Below the pieces are notes generated by a model that worked only from the letters and a program-made list of their open reading frames with translations, did not search any database and had not been told where the DNA came from. The translations under genes were made by a program, and so were the position numbers. Shown here piece after piece: positions 26,887 to 36,598 of a DNA stretch of 58,473 nucleotides. The DNA comes from an uncultured SAR116 cluster alpha proteobacterium. GTDB lineage: Bacteria; Pseudomonadota; Alphaproteobacteria; Puniceispirillales; Puniceispirillaceae. Where the stretch lies: assembly GCA_902625725.1 (NCBI GenBank), contig CACOCY010000012.1:1-58473 (forward strand). The letters run 5' to 3'. Within the stretch, counting starts at the first letter, position 1, and each line of letters begins with the position of its first letter.

Positions 26887-28038
26887 ATGACCAAAATAGG
26901 AAAAAAGGAAATTGGCCTTGCAATAGTTGGGTGTGGCGCCATCGGAAGAATAAGAGCCATTATGGCACGTGATTATCCTGGTATTGGTTGGATCGGTTTG
27001 TGTGATATAGATACTGAACTTGGAAAAGCGTTGCAAAAAGATGCGAAGGCTGACTTTTTTACTGAAGATTATAATAAACTTCTCTCAAGGAGTGAAGTTG
27101 ATGCAGTTATTATTGCTACGGACGAAAATCACCATTTTGGTCCAACTATGGCTGCTATTGAGGCTAGTGCGAGTTTGTTTATCGAAAAGCCACTCGCAAC
27201 TGATATTCAAGAATCGGCAAAGATTTTGACTGCTATCGAAGAAGCAGGTTTAAATGCTGTGATGGGCTACACACAGAGATTTAGAAGACGATTTCTAACT
27301 GTAAAACAGCGTCTTCAGGAAGGGCGGATTGGCGATGTAACCTCTGTGGTTACCCGTGCTTTTATGAATTCCATGGTACCAATCGCAACTGTGAGGAGAA
27401 CTAATGAGAGACAGAATTTAACCCCCATGGTTGTTTCCGGAACTCACAGCTTAGATATGTCTTTATGGCTGTTGGAGGGGAAAAAGCCGTCTGAAATCTA
27501 CGCAAAGTCTGTTGATAAGCTTCTTTCACAATATGGCACTAAGGATGCTACTTTTGGTCTATTCACTATGGATGATGGCACAATTTTTAGCATGAACATT
27601 AGCTGGGCGCTGCCACAAGTGTGGCCTGGTTCTGTATATGGATTAGAAATTGGTATTGTTGGTACTGAAGGGGTTATCGATATTGAAGATACCCACCGTG
27701 ATTTAGTTTTAGCGAGCACCAAATCACAAGGTGGTGGATACGTTCCGCACGGTTTTGAACCACCACAGAGACATGTTGACTTTTTAACGTCTTATCCACC
27801 TGGTGATATTTATGACGACCAACTTTGGGGACCAATGCGCGAAGAGACTAATTCTTGGTACCAAAGTCTAATAACAGGTCAATCAACACCTCACGCCACT
27901 GCAAGAGATGGTCACCGTAATTTGGTTTTAACAATGGCAATGGACGCCTCTTCTTGGACTGGTAAAGCTATTGATTTGAGAGATGATTTAGAAAATCACA
28001 TATTAGAAATCCAATCCTCTATGAAAAATAAGGTGTAA
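26887..28038 (+). CDS. Gfo/Idh/MocA family oxidoreductase
   Basis: This 383-residue NAD(P)-dependent enzyme has AIVGCGAIGRIRA (Rossmann) and FIEKPLATD (the EKP motif with catalytic lysine). DGTIFSMNISWALP lies in the C-terminal domain. The family oxidises sugars and cyclitols such as inositol. It is the first gene of a three-gene operon (6 nt to the alcohol dehydrogenase gene), all oxidoreductases. Substrate unknown. GGAGTATTCTTAAA precedes the start. Confidence 0.87.
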   Translation: MTKIGKKEIGLAIVGCGAIGRIRAIMARDYPGIGWIGLCDIDTELGKALQKDAKADFFTEDYNKLLSRSEVDAVIIATDENHHFGPTMAAIEASASLFIEKPLATDIQESAKILTAIEEAGLNAVMGYTQRFRRRFLTVKQRLQEGRIGDVTSVVTRAFMNSMVPIATVRRTNERQNLTPMVVSGTHSLDMSLWLLEGKKPSEIYAKSVDKLLSQYGTKDATFGLFTMDDGTIFSMNISWALPQVWPGSVYGLEIGIVGTEGVIDIEDTHRDLVLASTKSQGGGYVPHGFEPPQRHVDFLTSYPPGDIYDDQLWGPMREETNSWYQSLITGQSTPHATARDGHRNLVLTMAMDASSWTGKAIDLRDDLENHILEIQSSMKNKV

Positions 28039-28043
28039 AGATT

Positions 28044-29087
28044 ATGAAGGCACTGGTATCACACGGGCCTAACCAACCTTTTTCACTTGAAACAGTTGAT
28101 GACCCAAAAACTGAAAAAGGTGAAGCTGTTGCAAAGATTCTTGCATGTGGCGCTGGACTGACTGTTCAACATGTCAAAGCTGGTCGCACGCCCATACCAT
28201 TTCCCAGAATAATGGGACACGAGATTGCAGCTGAGATTGTAGAATTAAATGGTGATTGTGGTGGCCTCTCGGTAGGAATGCCAGTGACAGCCTATTTCTA
28301 TTTAACTTGTGGTCATTGCAAATGGTGCCTTATAAACCGTCAAACACTTTGTGAAAATTTTGGAGGATATGTCGGTAGAGCTTGTGATGGTGGTTATGCT
28401 GAATACATAAAATTACCGGCTAAAAATTTTGTGCCAATACCAGAAACACTAGATATTTATAAAAATCCTGCAGAAATTGGCGTGATTTGTGATGCGATTG
28501 CGACTCCCTATAAAGTGCTAAGGAGAGGCCGAATAGCGCCTCTCGAACGTGTTGCAGTATTTGGAGCCGGAGGTGGACTGGGAATTCAAATGCTAAAAAT
28601 GGTTAGATGGGCAAATTGTCACGTAACAGCTGTTGAAGTTGACACCAATAAGTTTCAAGCGTGCCTTGAGCACGGAGCTGATGTCTGTGTTGATGCAAAT
28701 ACTAATGATGCGCTTGAGGCTTTAATGGATGCATCTGGTGGAGGCTTTGATGTGGTAATCGATTTTGTTTCATCCACAAAAAGTCTGGAAATGGGTGTTG
28801 CTAGTCTCGGTAGAGGTGGGAGGCTAATTACTCTGGGCGGCGGCGGCGGTGCTGGTTCCGAATTTAAACTAAATGGTATGTCTTTATTATCTAAGGAAAT
28901 AGAGGTAATGGGTAGCAGATACTGCTCTTATCAAGAAGTTCTTGAGAGCTTGCAATTAGTTGGTGAACAGGCACATAAAGGTTTAATGCCACTTGTCACT
29001 CGTACTTCGGGTTTTGAAGGATTAGAAGATATTCACAACGATGTTGAGCATAGTCGGATTACTGGGAGAGCAGCACTTGTTTTGTAA
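28044..29087 (+). CDS. Zinc-dependent alcohol dehydrogenase (MDR superfamily)
   Basis: This 347-residue enzyme has catalytic zinc candidates C35 and H59-E60 (MGHE) and the structural-zinc cysteines C89, C92, C95 and C103 (TCGHCKWC). The NAD loop is VFGAGGGLG at about residue 174. FVSSTKSLE sits in the Rossmann domain. Likely oxidises a secondary alcohol in step with its operon neighbours. It is separated by 5 nt from the Gfo/Idh gene and followed directly by a hydroxyacid dehydrogenase gene. Confidence 0.88.
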   Translation: MKALVSHGPNQPFSLETVDDPKTEKGEAVAKILACGAGLTVQHVKAGRTPIPFPRIMGHEIAAEIVELNGDCGGLSVGMPVTAYFYLTCGHCKWCLINRQTLCENFGGYVGRACDGGYAEYIKLPAKNFVPIPETLDIYKNPAEIGVICDAIATPYKVLRRGRIAPLERVAVFGAGGGLGIQMLKMVRWANCHVTAVEVDTNKFQACLEHGADVCVDANTNDALEALMDASGGGFDVVIDFVSSTKSLEMGVASLGRGGRLITLGGGGGAGSEFKLNGMSLLSKEIEVMGSRYCSYQEVLESLQLVGEQAHKGLMPLVTRTSGFEGLEDIHNDVEHSRITGRAALVL

Positions 29088-29102
29088 GTGCAAGGTTCTA
29101 AA

Positions 29103-29996
29103 ATGACAAAATCCATCGCTATAATTGGACTTGGAGTGCTTGGTTCTGCGATTGCTAAGTTCTTGCTGGAAAACCGGTTCCAAGTGTATGGATTTGATAT
29201 ATCAAAAAAAGCTCTAGCAAAATTGAATAATAACGAAAAGTTCTATGCGTGTAGCAGCATAGATGAGATATTCCATAACGAGTCAAATATTTTATTGTGC
29301 CTACCATCTGCCGGCAGTCTTCATGAAGTTATGAAGGCAATACCAAAGGGGAAAGAACCAGAAAAAAACAGACAACTATTAATTGAACTTTCAACTTTAC
29401 CTGTTGACTCAAAAGAAAAAGCCAGAGAAATGGCGTGTGAAAAAAATATTCAAATTGTAGACTCCCCCTTGTCCGGTAATAGAGTAGTAGCATTACAAGG
29501 TATGTTATCAGCTTATCTTTCTGGAGATGCAGAGGACGTCCAAAGAGCCAAACCTTTTTTAGAAGCTTTTTGTAACAAGGTTACAGAAGTAGGTGGTTAT
29601 GGAAACGGCAGTAAAATGAAGCTAATAGGGAATATACTGAATCTTGTTCATAACAGCGTAACTGCTGAAGTTATGGTGCTTGGTATGAAAGTAGGGTTAG
29701 AACCGGAATTAATACACAAAGCGATTAGTGGCACATTTTCCAGCTCAGCTGTATTTGAAGGACGTGGAAAGTTAATGGTTGATAATGAATATGCTGTTGA
29801 AGGTATGAATTTTTCTACCCCAATAAAAGATAGTGAATTCATTACCAAATTAGCTAAAGATAATTTTGTGCCATTGCCTATATATCAGGTCGCATTGCAA
29901 TATTATTTATCTGCAATGGCACAGGGGTATCAGGATTTGGACGCAGCTGCTGTCTGTGCTGTACTAGAAAAGAATGCAAATCTTAACCGCAAATAG
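29103..29996 (+). CDS. 3-hydroxyisobutyrate dehydrogenase-like reductase (operon copy)
   Basis: This 297-residue protein has IAIIGLGVLGSAIA, DSPLSGNRVVALQGM (the family SGG motif reads SGN) and SKMKLIGNIL with the catalytic-lysine region. An alternative GTG start at 29088 adds five residues, but AAGG is placed 7 nt before the ATG at 29103, so 29103 is preferred. It is the last gene of the three-gene operon and is 3 nt from the convergent reductase gene at 30000. Substrate unknown. Confidence 0.83.
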   Translation: MTKSIAIIGLGVLGSAIAKFLLENRFQVYGFDISKKALAKLNNNEKFYACSSIDEIFHNESNILLCLPSAGSLHEVMKAIPKGKEPEKNRQLLIELSTLPVDSKEKAREMACEKNIQIVDSPLSGNRVVALQGMLSAYLSGDAEDVQRAKPFLEAFCNKVTEVGGYGNGSKMKLIGNILNLVHNSVTAEVMVLGMKVGLEPELIHKAISGTFSSSAVFEGRGKLMVDNEYAVEGMNFSTPIKDSEFITKLAKDNFVPLPIYQVALQYYLSAMAQGYQDLDAAAVCAVLEKNANLNRK

Positions 29997-29999
29997 CTG

Positions 30000-30866
30000 C
30001 TACTCACCTGATAATTCTTTTAACTGCGGATAAATAAGCATAAAATCGTCGTTTTCGTATAACGGGTCAAGCTTGTTTAGTAGTTTTAAACTATGACTAA
30101 GATAAGTCTCTTCACCATTTGTTTGCAATAAATCATCTAATAAGTTTAAATCTTTTTTTAAATTGGAGGGTGTTGATTTTCCATCAAAGGTCCCAGACAA
30201 AATATGGTCAGGAAAACGCCTCTCTGATATATAACTGCGGGCGTTTGAACAATTAAACACTTCAATCATTTGTTCCAAGTTAAGACCATTCTGTTCTCCC
30301 TTGATACAAATTTCACTTAACAACAAAAAGTTTCCATGACAAACAGCGTTATGAAACAGTTTCATAAGTTGGCCTTTACCTGCATCTCCAATATGAAAAA
30401 TGCGCTCTGAAAAAGAAGATAAAATCTGCATGTTCATCTGTAATACTTTTTTATCTCCGCCAACCATTAAGGTCAATTTTCCTGCTGCAGCCCCTTTAGC
30501 GCCACCAGACATGGCAGCATCAAGTTGATACACATTCCTAGTCTCAAAAAGAATTTTTGCTCTTTTAGCTGTAACCCTTGGATCTGAGCTAGTTAGGTCG
30601 ATAATAGTCGAGCCAATTTTAGGTTTATATCTTTCTAACAATTCGTCTATTTCTTTTGACGAGGGAACGCAAAACAATACAACATCACATTTTGTTATAA
30701 TTTCTTGTGGTGATGTCTTATTTAAATTAGGGGTCTGACTATTCAGATCTAGCTGTTTTTTATTTGCATCATATATGGATAAGGGAATATTAGAATTAGA
30801 CATGGAATTAGCAATGCCACTGCCCATTGCTCCTAAGCCTATTAATCCTATATCTAGTGTAGACAT
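30000..30866 (-). CDS. 3-hydroxyisobutyrate dehydrogenase-like reductase (end of leftward operon)
   Basis: This 288-residue protein has IGLIGLGAMGSGIA and the full DAAMSGGAKGAAAGKLT signature. The catalytic lysine lies in GKGQLMKLFHN. The SGGAKGA form is typical of the tartronate-semialdehyde/3-hydroxyisobutyrate group, but the substrate is not decidable. It follows dppC by 53 nt and so ends the leftward catabolic operon. Its stop faces that of the paralogue at 29103-29996. Confidence 0.83.
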   Translation of the reverse strand: MSTLDIGLIGLGAMGSGIANSMSNSNIPLSIYDANKKQLDLNSQTPNLNKTSPQEIITKCDVVLFCVPSSKEIDELLERYKPKIGSTIIDLTSSDPRVTAKRAKILFETRNVYQLDAAMSGGAKGAAAGKLTLMVGGDKKVLQMNMQILSSFSERIFHIGDAGKGQLMKLFHNAVCHGNFLLLSEICIKGEQNGLNLEQMIEVFNCSNARSYISERRFPDHILSGTFDGKSTPSNLKKDLNLLDDLLQTNGEETYLSHSLKLLNKLDPLYENDDFMLIYPQLKELSGE

Positions 30867-30919
30867 TGAATTAAGAACTTACCTGTTCCACTCCGATGAA
30901 AACGTTCACTTCTAGAGTC

Positions 30920-31840
30920 CTATAACTTAAGTTTAGGGTCAAGCCAATCTCGCAAGCTATCACCAAAAAGGTTGAATGAAAAAACGGCTATACTAACTGC
31001 CAAACCTGGAAAAATTATCATCCATGGTGCTGTTCTATAATAGTCTGTATTCACACCCGAAAGCATTAGTCCCCATGATGGCGTGGGTTCAACAACCCCT
31101 AAACCTAGATATGATAAACTTGCCTCCAGAAGAATCGCCTGCCCTATGAAAGCGGTAATTAATATCAAAAAAGGTGCAGTAACATTTGGTAAAATGTGCC
31201 TAAATATAATTCTCATTGAGCTAAAACCATTTGTTCTTGCCGCGTCTACATAAGGCAAAGTAACGACTGCAAGCGCCTGCGATCTAATTACCCTTGCTGT
31301 TTTAGGAATAAATGGAATGGCAATCGCTACAATAACATTTACATCAACTCCAAGAACAACCGATTTTGGGAAGACTGCAATTACAATAATAGCTAATACG
31401 ATTATTGGGAACGACAACATCAAATCAATAAATCGCTGAACTAGAAGGTCAACTTTTCCGCCAAAAAAAGCAGAACTCGTGCCAATTATTGCTCCAATAG
31501 AGCACCCAAAAAAAGCAGACAAAAAACCGATCGAAAGAGCAGTTCGGGCACCATAAATTAAGCGAGATAAAATATCTCTGCCAAAAGCGTCAGCACCAAG
31601 TGGATGGGCTAAAGACGGAGCTCCACCACCAAAAGCTGGTGATGCTTCAAAATCTACATCCTCTGGATTAAATGGAGCAACGTGCTGCGCAAAAATAGCT
31701 GCTAACATCATGATTATTATCAACACTATACCCAAAGACCCTAAAGGCTGTTGACGAACAAAATCTAATAGATTTCTTCTAGAAGGTTTTGTGACATCTT
31801 TTTCAATATTGTCATCTTTTGTAACGCCTAAATCACTCAT
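30920..31840 (-). CDS. Peptide/opine-type ABC transporter permease (DppC family)
   Basis: This 306-residue inner-membrane permease has an N-terminal OppC-N type helix (GSLGIVLIIIMMLAAIFA) and HPLGADAFGRDILSRLIYG. The EAA loop is DAARTNGFSSMRIIFRHILPN. It partners with the DppB-type permease (4-nt overlap) and the fused ATPase. The family carries peptides, opines, nickel complexes, glycosides and organic acids; context points to the catabolised compound. Confidence 0.9.
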   Translation of the reverse strand: MSDLGVTKDDNIEKDVTKPSRRNLLDFVRQQPLGSLGIVLIIIMMLAAIFAQHVAPFNPEDVDFEASPAFGGGAPSLAHPLGADAFGRDILSRLIYGARTALSIGFLSAFFGCSIGAIIGTSSAFFGGKVDLLVQRFIDLMLSFPIIVLAIIVIAVFPKSVVLGVDVNVIVAIAIPFIPKTARVIRSQALAVVTLPYVDAARTNGFSSMRIIFRHILPNVTAPFLILITAFIGQAILLEASLSYLGLGVVEPTPSWGLMLSGVNTDYYRTAPWMIIFPGLAVSIAVFSFNLFGDSLRDWLDPKLKL

Positions 31841-32793
31841 TTTTGATACCTTATTCTAGGATCTAATGCTGCATAGAGAAGATCAATTATCAAGTTAACA
31901 AGAACAAAACCTGTTGCAACCGTTAAAACAAGCCCTTGCAATAAATTCAAATCGTTTCTAACAACAGAATCTACGAATAACTTTCCTATACCGTTTAAGT
32001 TGAAGACTGATTCAGTAACAACCAAGCCTCCAAGAAGAAAAGCGAACTCCAGTCCAATTACAGTTACCGTTGGCAATAACGCATTTCTCATACCATGTTT
32101 TACGATTACAATTCTTTCAAACACACCTTTAGCTCTGGCTGTACGAATATAATCTTCTGATAAAACCTCCAATATTGACGATCGCAGCATCCTTGCTACG
32201 ACTGATGAATATCTGTAACCCACCGAGAGCGCAGGCCAAATCATTTGATAGAGATTTGTTTTTGGATCATCAAAAATACTTATTGTACCTAATGGCGGCA
32301 GGTTTCCGAATGTGGCTAATATCAGCATGATCAATAACATACCAAACCAAAAAGAGGGTACAGCAATCCCTCCAATAGTTATTATTCTAATTACATAATC
32401 TAGTATGGAACCTCTGTAGAGCGCAGAAATAGTCCCTAAAGGGAAAGCAATTAAGACGGCTAAGATAGTTGATAATATTGCTAATTCGAAAGATAATCCT
32501 ATTCTGCTCATAATCTCTTCAGATACATTATTTTCTGTCCATAAAGAGATACCCAAGTCACCTCTTGGGAGCCCGATCATATATTTATAAAATTGCACCA
32601 TAATTGGATCATCTAATCCAAGGCGCTCTTTTTCCTTTTGTATCTCTTCGGCTGATATAATTCCCCCTTCGGCAGCCAGCTTAATTTCAACTATATCACC
32701 GGGGACAACTCTCAATACAAAGAAAACGAGAACAGCAACTGCAAGGAGAGTGGGTATTACAAGAAGTATTCTTCTTATTGTATAAGCCAGCAT
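31837..32793 (-). CDS. Peptide/opine-type ABC transporter permease (DppB family)
   Basis: This 318-residue permease has IRRILLVIPTLLAVAVLVFF, the DppB motif RVVPGD, LGISLWTENNVS, and the EAA loop EDYIRTARAKGVFERIVIVKHGMRNALL (read in two parts). Its start overlaps the ATPase stop by 1 nt (TAATG), with GGAGG placed inside the last codons of that gene, so the two are translationally coupled. Confidence 0.91.
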   Translation of the reverse strand: MLAYTIRRILLVIPTLLAVAVLVFFVLRVVPGDIVEIKLAAEGGIISAEEIQKEKERLGLDDPIMVQFYKYMIGLPRGDLGISLWTENNVSEEIMSRIGLSFELAILSTILAVLIAFPLGTISALYRGSILDYVIRIITIGGIAVPSFWFGMLLIMLILATFGNLPPLGTISIFDDPKTNLYQMIWPALSVGYRYSSVVARMLRSSILEVLSEDYIRTARAKGVFERIVIVKHGMRNALLPTVTVIGLEFAFLLGGLVVTESVFNLNGIGKLFVDSVVRNDLNLLQGLVLTVATGFVLVNLIIDLLYAALDPRIRYQK

Positions 32794-34820
32794 TACTTTC
32801 CTCCCTCTATATTTATACAGGCTGCCAGATGATTATTATCAAAATCAACCAGCTCAGGACTGGCTTTTCTGCAATCTTCAGTTACAAAATTACACCGTGA
32901 TGAAAAAACACAACCTTTTGGTGGGTTTAATGGAGAAGGTAACTCCCCCTTTAAAATAATTTTCTCTCTCCCACGCTCTTTTTTCGGATCGGGAATTGGT
33001 GCTGCATCTAGTAACGCTTTGGTATAAGGATGTCTTGGCTCACCATAGATAGTGTCACTATCACCAATTTCCATAACCTTACCTAAATACATGACAATAA
33101 CCTTATGAGAAATATGTTTAACAACCGCTAAATCATGGGCAATGAAAAGGTAGGCGATTCCAAGCTCTCTTTGTAAATCTTCCAAAAGGTTAATTATTTG
33201 TGCTTGAACCGAAACATCCAATGCCGATACAGGCTCATCACATATTATAATTTTTGGCTCCATACAAAGTGCTCTAGCTATACCTACTCTCTGTCTCTGC
33301 CCTCCAGATAATTCATGTGGATATCTGTCTTTCATATAAGGATATAGTCCAACTTTTGTAAGAAGTTCGCTTACTCTTTCCGATCGAGCGACTTCGTCTG
33401 TTTCTATCTTATGAACTTTAAGAGGTTCCTCTAATATTTGGCCAATAGTCATTCTAGGATTTAACGAAGAAAAAGGATCTTGAAAAATCACCTGCATATC
33501 CTGCCGCACGAGAGCTACAGATTTTTGATTTAATTCTTTTTCATTAAATTTTAATTCCCCCCCTGTAGGCAGATTTAAATGTAATATCGCCCTTCCAACA
33601 GAAGTTTTTCCGCAACCTGACTCTCCTACCAGTCCAACAGTTTCACCTGGGTAAACATCGAATGATATATCATCAACAGCTTTCACTGTTCCCGAAACAC
33701 TTGATAACCAGCCGCTTCTGAAAGAGACACCAAAATGTTGTTTTAACCCTCTAACTGATAGTACAGGTTTATCTTTTTTTACCTTAATTGGTTTGAATTT
33801 ATCCCTGTCAGAAACATAAATTGATGCTCCCTTTTTATTCGCGTCGTCTGAATAGAAGCATGCTGTAAAATGATTTTTACCTTTCACCCGTTCCTTGAGT
33901 TCAGGTGAGGTGTCACAAGTATCTGCCGCCATTGGACACCTAGGCTTAAAACGACACCCACTTGGTGGTGCCATAAGGTTGGGTGGTAAGCCTTCGATTG
34001 TTGCTAATCTGCTACCTCTCTTTTTATCCATTCTGGGTACAGAACGAAGTAATCCGATTGTATATGGATGGGATGGCTTGCCAAAAATATCTGGAGCTCC
34101 TCCCTTTTCAACCATTCTTGCAGCATACATTACGTTAACTTTATCGGCGTATGCAGCAACAACACCCAAATTATGGGTAATCATGATGATAGCTACACCC
34201 AGTCGATTACAAATATCTTTCAATAATTCTAGTATTTGTGCTTGAATAGTGACGTCTAGAGCTGTGGTTGGTTCATCAGCAATGATCAAATCAGGTTCAC
34301 ATGCAAGTCCAATTGCAATCATTACTCGTTGCCGCATTCCACCAGAAAATTGATGCGGATATTGTGTTAAACGTTTTTCGGGCTCTGGAATTCCTACCAT
34401 ATTGAGAAGCTCAATTGCTTTATTGTTTGCCTCTTCTTCAGACATTTCTAAATGAGTTATCAATGGTTCAGTGAGCTGACCACCGATGGTCAAAACGGGG
34501 TTTAAGCTTGTCATAGGCTCTTGAAAAATCATCGACATTCGTCGTCCACGAATTTTTCTCATTTCGTTTTCAGACAGGTTCGTAATATCTTGCCCATCAA
34601 ATTTTACATAGTTGGCTTTTATATTGGCAACTCTATTAGGTAGCAACTTCATTATCGATAAAGCTGTAACAGATTTGCCGCAACCAGACTCACCAACTAT
34701 AGAGAGAAACTCCCCTCTATTTACTTGGAAACTTATATTATCGACAGCTCTCACCGTGCCATTTTTTAATTTGAATTCGACCTGAAGGTTACTCACGTCA
34801 AGAAGAGGGAGCTCTGACAT
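32793..34820 (-). CDS. Fused double ATPase of the peptide/opine-type ABC transporter (DppD-DppF)
   Basis: This 675-residue chain carries two complete ABC ATPase domains. The first has Walker A GESGCGKS at 43-50, signature FSGGMRQRVMIAIGL and Walker B LIIADEPTTALDVTIQAQ. The second has GESGCGKT near residue 395, signature LSGGQRQRVGIARAL, and DEPVSALDVSVQAQ. Each ends in an oligopeptide C-terminal motif with conserved cysteines (CRFKPRCP; CVFSSRCNF). Fused DppDF proteins like this are common in alphaproteobacterial importers. Confidence 0.92.
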   Translation of the reverse strand: MSELPLLDVSNLQVEFKLKNGTVRAVDNISFQVNRGEFLSIVGESGCGKSVTALSIMKLLPNRVANIKANYVKFDGQDITNLSENEMRKIRGRRMSMIFQEPMTSLNPVLTIGGQLTEPLITHLEMSEEEANNKAIELLNMVGIPEPEKRLTQYPHQFSGGMRQRVMIAIGLACEPDLIIADEPTTALDVTIQAQILELLKDICNRLGVAIIMITHNLGVVAAYADKVNVMYAARMVEKGGAPDIFGKPSHPYTIGLLRSVPRMDKKRGSRLATIEGLPPNLMAPPSGCRFKPRCPMAADTCDTSPELKERVKGKNHFTACFYSDDANKKGASIYVSDRDKFKPIKVKKDKPVLSVRGLKQHFGVSFRSGWLSSVSGTVKAVDDISFDVYPGETVGLVGESGCGKTSVGRAILHLNLPTGGELKFNEKELNQKSVALVRQDMQVIFQDPFSSLNPRMTIGQILEEPLKVHKIETDEVARSERVSELLTKVGLYPYMKDRYPHELSGGQRQRVGIARALCMEPKIIICDEPVSALDVSVQAQIINLLEDLQRELGIAYLFIAHDLAVVKHISHKVIVMYLGKVMEIGDSDTIYGEPRHPYTKALLDAAPIPDPKKERGREKIILKGELPSPLNPPKGCVFSSRCNFVTEDCRKASPELVDFDNNHLAACINIEGGK

Positions 34821-34845
34821 TTACTATTTCCATTTTGGTTTAAAG

Positions 34846-34872
34846 AAAATGAGCACGATTAAATCGTGCTCA
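34846..34872 (-). terminator. Hairpin between the binding-protein gene and the fused ATPase gene
   Basis: AATGAGCACGAT (34846-34857) pairs with ATCGTGCTCATT (34861-34872) over TAA. On the minus strand the stem runs into TTTTCTTT. It lies 16 nt after the binding-protein stop, where it would reduce read-through into the ATPase and permease genes. Confidence 0.82.
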
Positions 34873-34888
34873 TTCTTACATTATTTTA

Positions 34889-36472
34889 TCAGTCTTCCAG
34901 ATAAATGCCGCGGAAGGTATTGTTAAGGATATGAGAATTAGCAATCACATAACCTTTAACCTTTTTATTTAATGACACCACTCTGTCAGTGTAAGTTATT
35001 GGAAGTACGTAGGCTTCTTCTAGAGCTTTTTTCTCAAACTCGTGAACGATAGCTTTTCGCTTTTCGAAATTAACTTCACCTTTTTGTGCATCAAATAAAG
35101 CATCTAATTCGCGATTAGTTGCCCTGCTGTAATTTGACGGATTAACATCTCTTGAAAGATATTTAAAGTGCATCACTGTTGGGTCAGGAAGAAATGATGG
35201 CGCCCAATCTATGGTTGCATCGAAATTACCTTCCTTCCTGATTGTCACAAATTTACTTGTTGGGTTTGTGATCATTTCAGGATTCAGTCCACATTTTTTC
35301 CATTCTGACATTAACCAAATTGCTATATGGTCATAAGGGTGCGCAACTGCACGATTACTATAAGTAAATTTTAGCCCCTCATATCCAGCCTCTTTTAAAA
35401 GTTCTTTGGCTTTTGCTCTGTTAGCTTCTGCATCTTTTCCAAAACCAACCAGCTGATATAATTCATCATCTGGAAGAGCATATTTTGTGTCGTACAACAA
35501 ATACCCTGATGGCCTTGGAGCGGTGAAAGTGATCTTTGCTAGTTTTGGCAAGCCGCCATGTCTATCTATGCAGAGATTAAGAGCTTGTCGGACACGCTTA
35601 TCTTTGAATGCCTCGGATTCAGAATTTAGAGAGACAACCCACAGTGTCATAAGGGTTTTTGATTGATTTGTGTAATCATCACCCATTTGTTCCTGAAGAG
35701 TTTTGACCTCTGGAGGAGCAGTTGCTCTCCATTCTGCCATAATCTGTCCACCGACTAATGGTTCGACCAATCCTTTAATACGATAACCTTCTGTCCTGTC
35801 TAAACAGTTATCTCCATGATGAAAATCGTCGTATTTCTCACCGATGTAAGATTCACCCTTAACATGCTCTACAAATTTGTATGGGCCTGTTCCATTAACA
35901 TTCTTCTTATGCCAGTTTGGGTCCTTAGCAATATCTTTAGCTGAATAAATAGCATTAAACGGTGATGCAAATCCATCCATCATAAAAGCGTCTGGACTAT
36001 TCAATTTGAATACCACGGTGTAATCGTCGGGTGTTTCAATACTATCCAAGCTTAGATATAATGCTTTTCTCTGAGATAAAACGCCCTCTGGTGGAAATGC
36101 TATTCTTTCATAGCTGGCCTTTACGTCTGCAGAAGTTAGTGGTGTTCCATCATGGAACTTCACGTTCTCATGTAATTTAAACGTATAGCTGAGACCATCT
36201 TCAGCCATTTCCCAGCTTTTTGCAATATCACCTTCTAATTTAGGAAAATTTTCCCAATCAAATGTCAGAAGTGTTGAATAGTGTTGAGCAACAAAGTGCA
36301 TAACGGCATAGGAATTTGTTCCATGCATGTCATAGTTAGGCGGCTCTGCTTTGACTCCGTACTTCAACGTTCCACCTTGCGTTGGACAAGAAGAATGACT
36401 TCCTGCAAAAGCAGTGGACGAAGCAATACAAGCTAACGCTGCAATCGCCGCTGATCTTAAAATTGATCGCAT
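34889..36472 (-). CDS. Periplasmic binding protein of the peptide/opine-type ABC importer (SBP family 5)
   Basis: This 527-residue protein has a signal peptide (RSILRSAAIAALACIASSTAFA) and a family 5 solute-binding fold: GGTLKYGVKAEPPNYD, LTFDWENFPKLEGDIAKSW, FKLHENVKFHDGTPLTSADV and NGTGPYKFVEHVKG. It is long but normal for the class. An upstream frame begins at 36538, but GGAGGAAAAA stands right before the ATG at 36472, where the signal peptide starts. The ligand is unknown; acid or opine-like compounds fit the context. Confidence 0.9.
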   Translation of the reverse strand: MRSILRSAAIAALACIASSTAFAGSHSSCPTQGGTLKYGVKAEPPNYDMHGTNSYAVMHFVAQHYSTLLTFDWENFPKLEGDIAKSWEMAEDGLSYTFKLHENVKFHDGTPLTSADVKASYERIAFPPEGVLSQRKALYLSLDSIETPDDYTVVFKLNSPDAFMMDGFASPFNAIYSAKDIAKDPNWHKKNVNGTGPYKFVEHVKGESYIGEKYDDFHHGDNCLDRTEGYRIKGLVEPLVGGQIMAEWRATAPPEVKTLQEQMGDDYTNQSKTLMTLWVVSLNSESEAFKDKRVRQALNLCIDRHGGLPKLAKITFTAPRPSGYLLYDTKYALPDDELYQLVGFGKDAEANRAKAKELLKEAGYEGLKFTYSNRAVAHPYDHIAIWLMSEWKKCGLNPEMITNPTSKFVTIRKEGNFDATIDWAPSFLPDPTVMHFKYLSRDVNPSNYSRATNRELDALFDAQKGEVNFEKRKAIVHEFEKKALEEAYVLPITYTDRVVSLNKKVKGYVIANSHILNNTFRGIYLED

Positions 36473-36598
36473 TTTTTCCTCCAAAATAGATCTTTTGTAA
36501 TATCGATAATGATAACCATGAAGATTTAAATTATTCAAACATTTTTTATAATGTTTCTAATATTTTCTGCGATACATAAAAACGATTTATTTTGGAAT

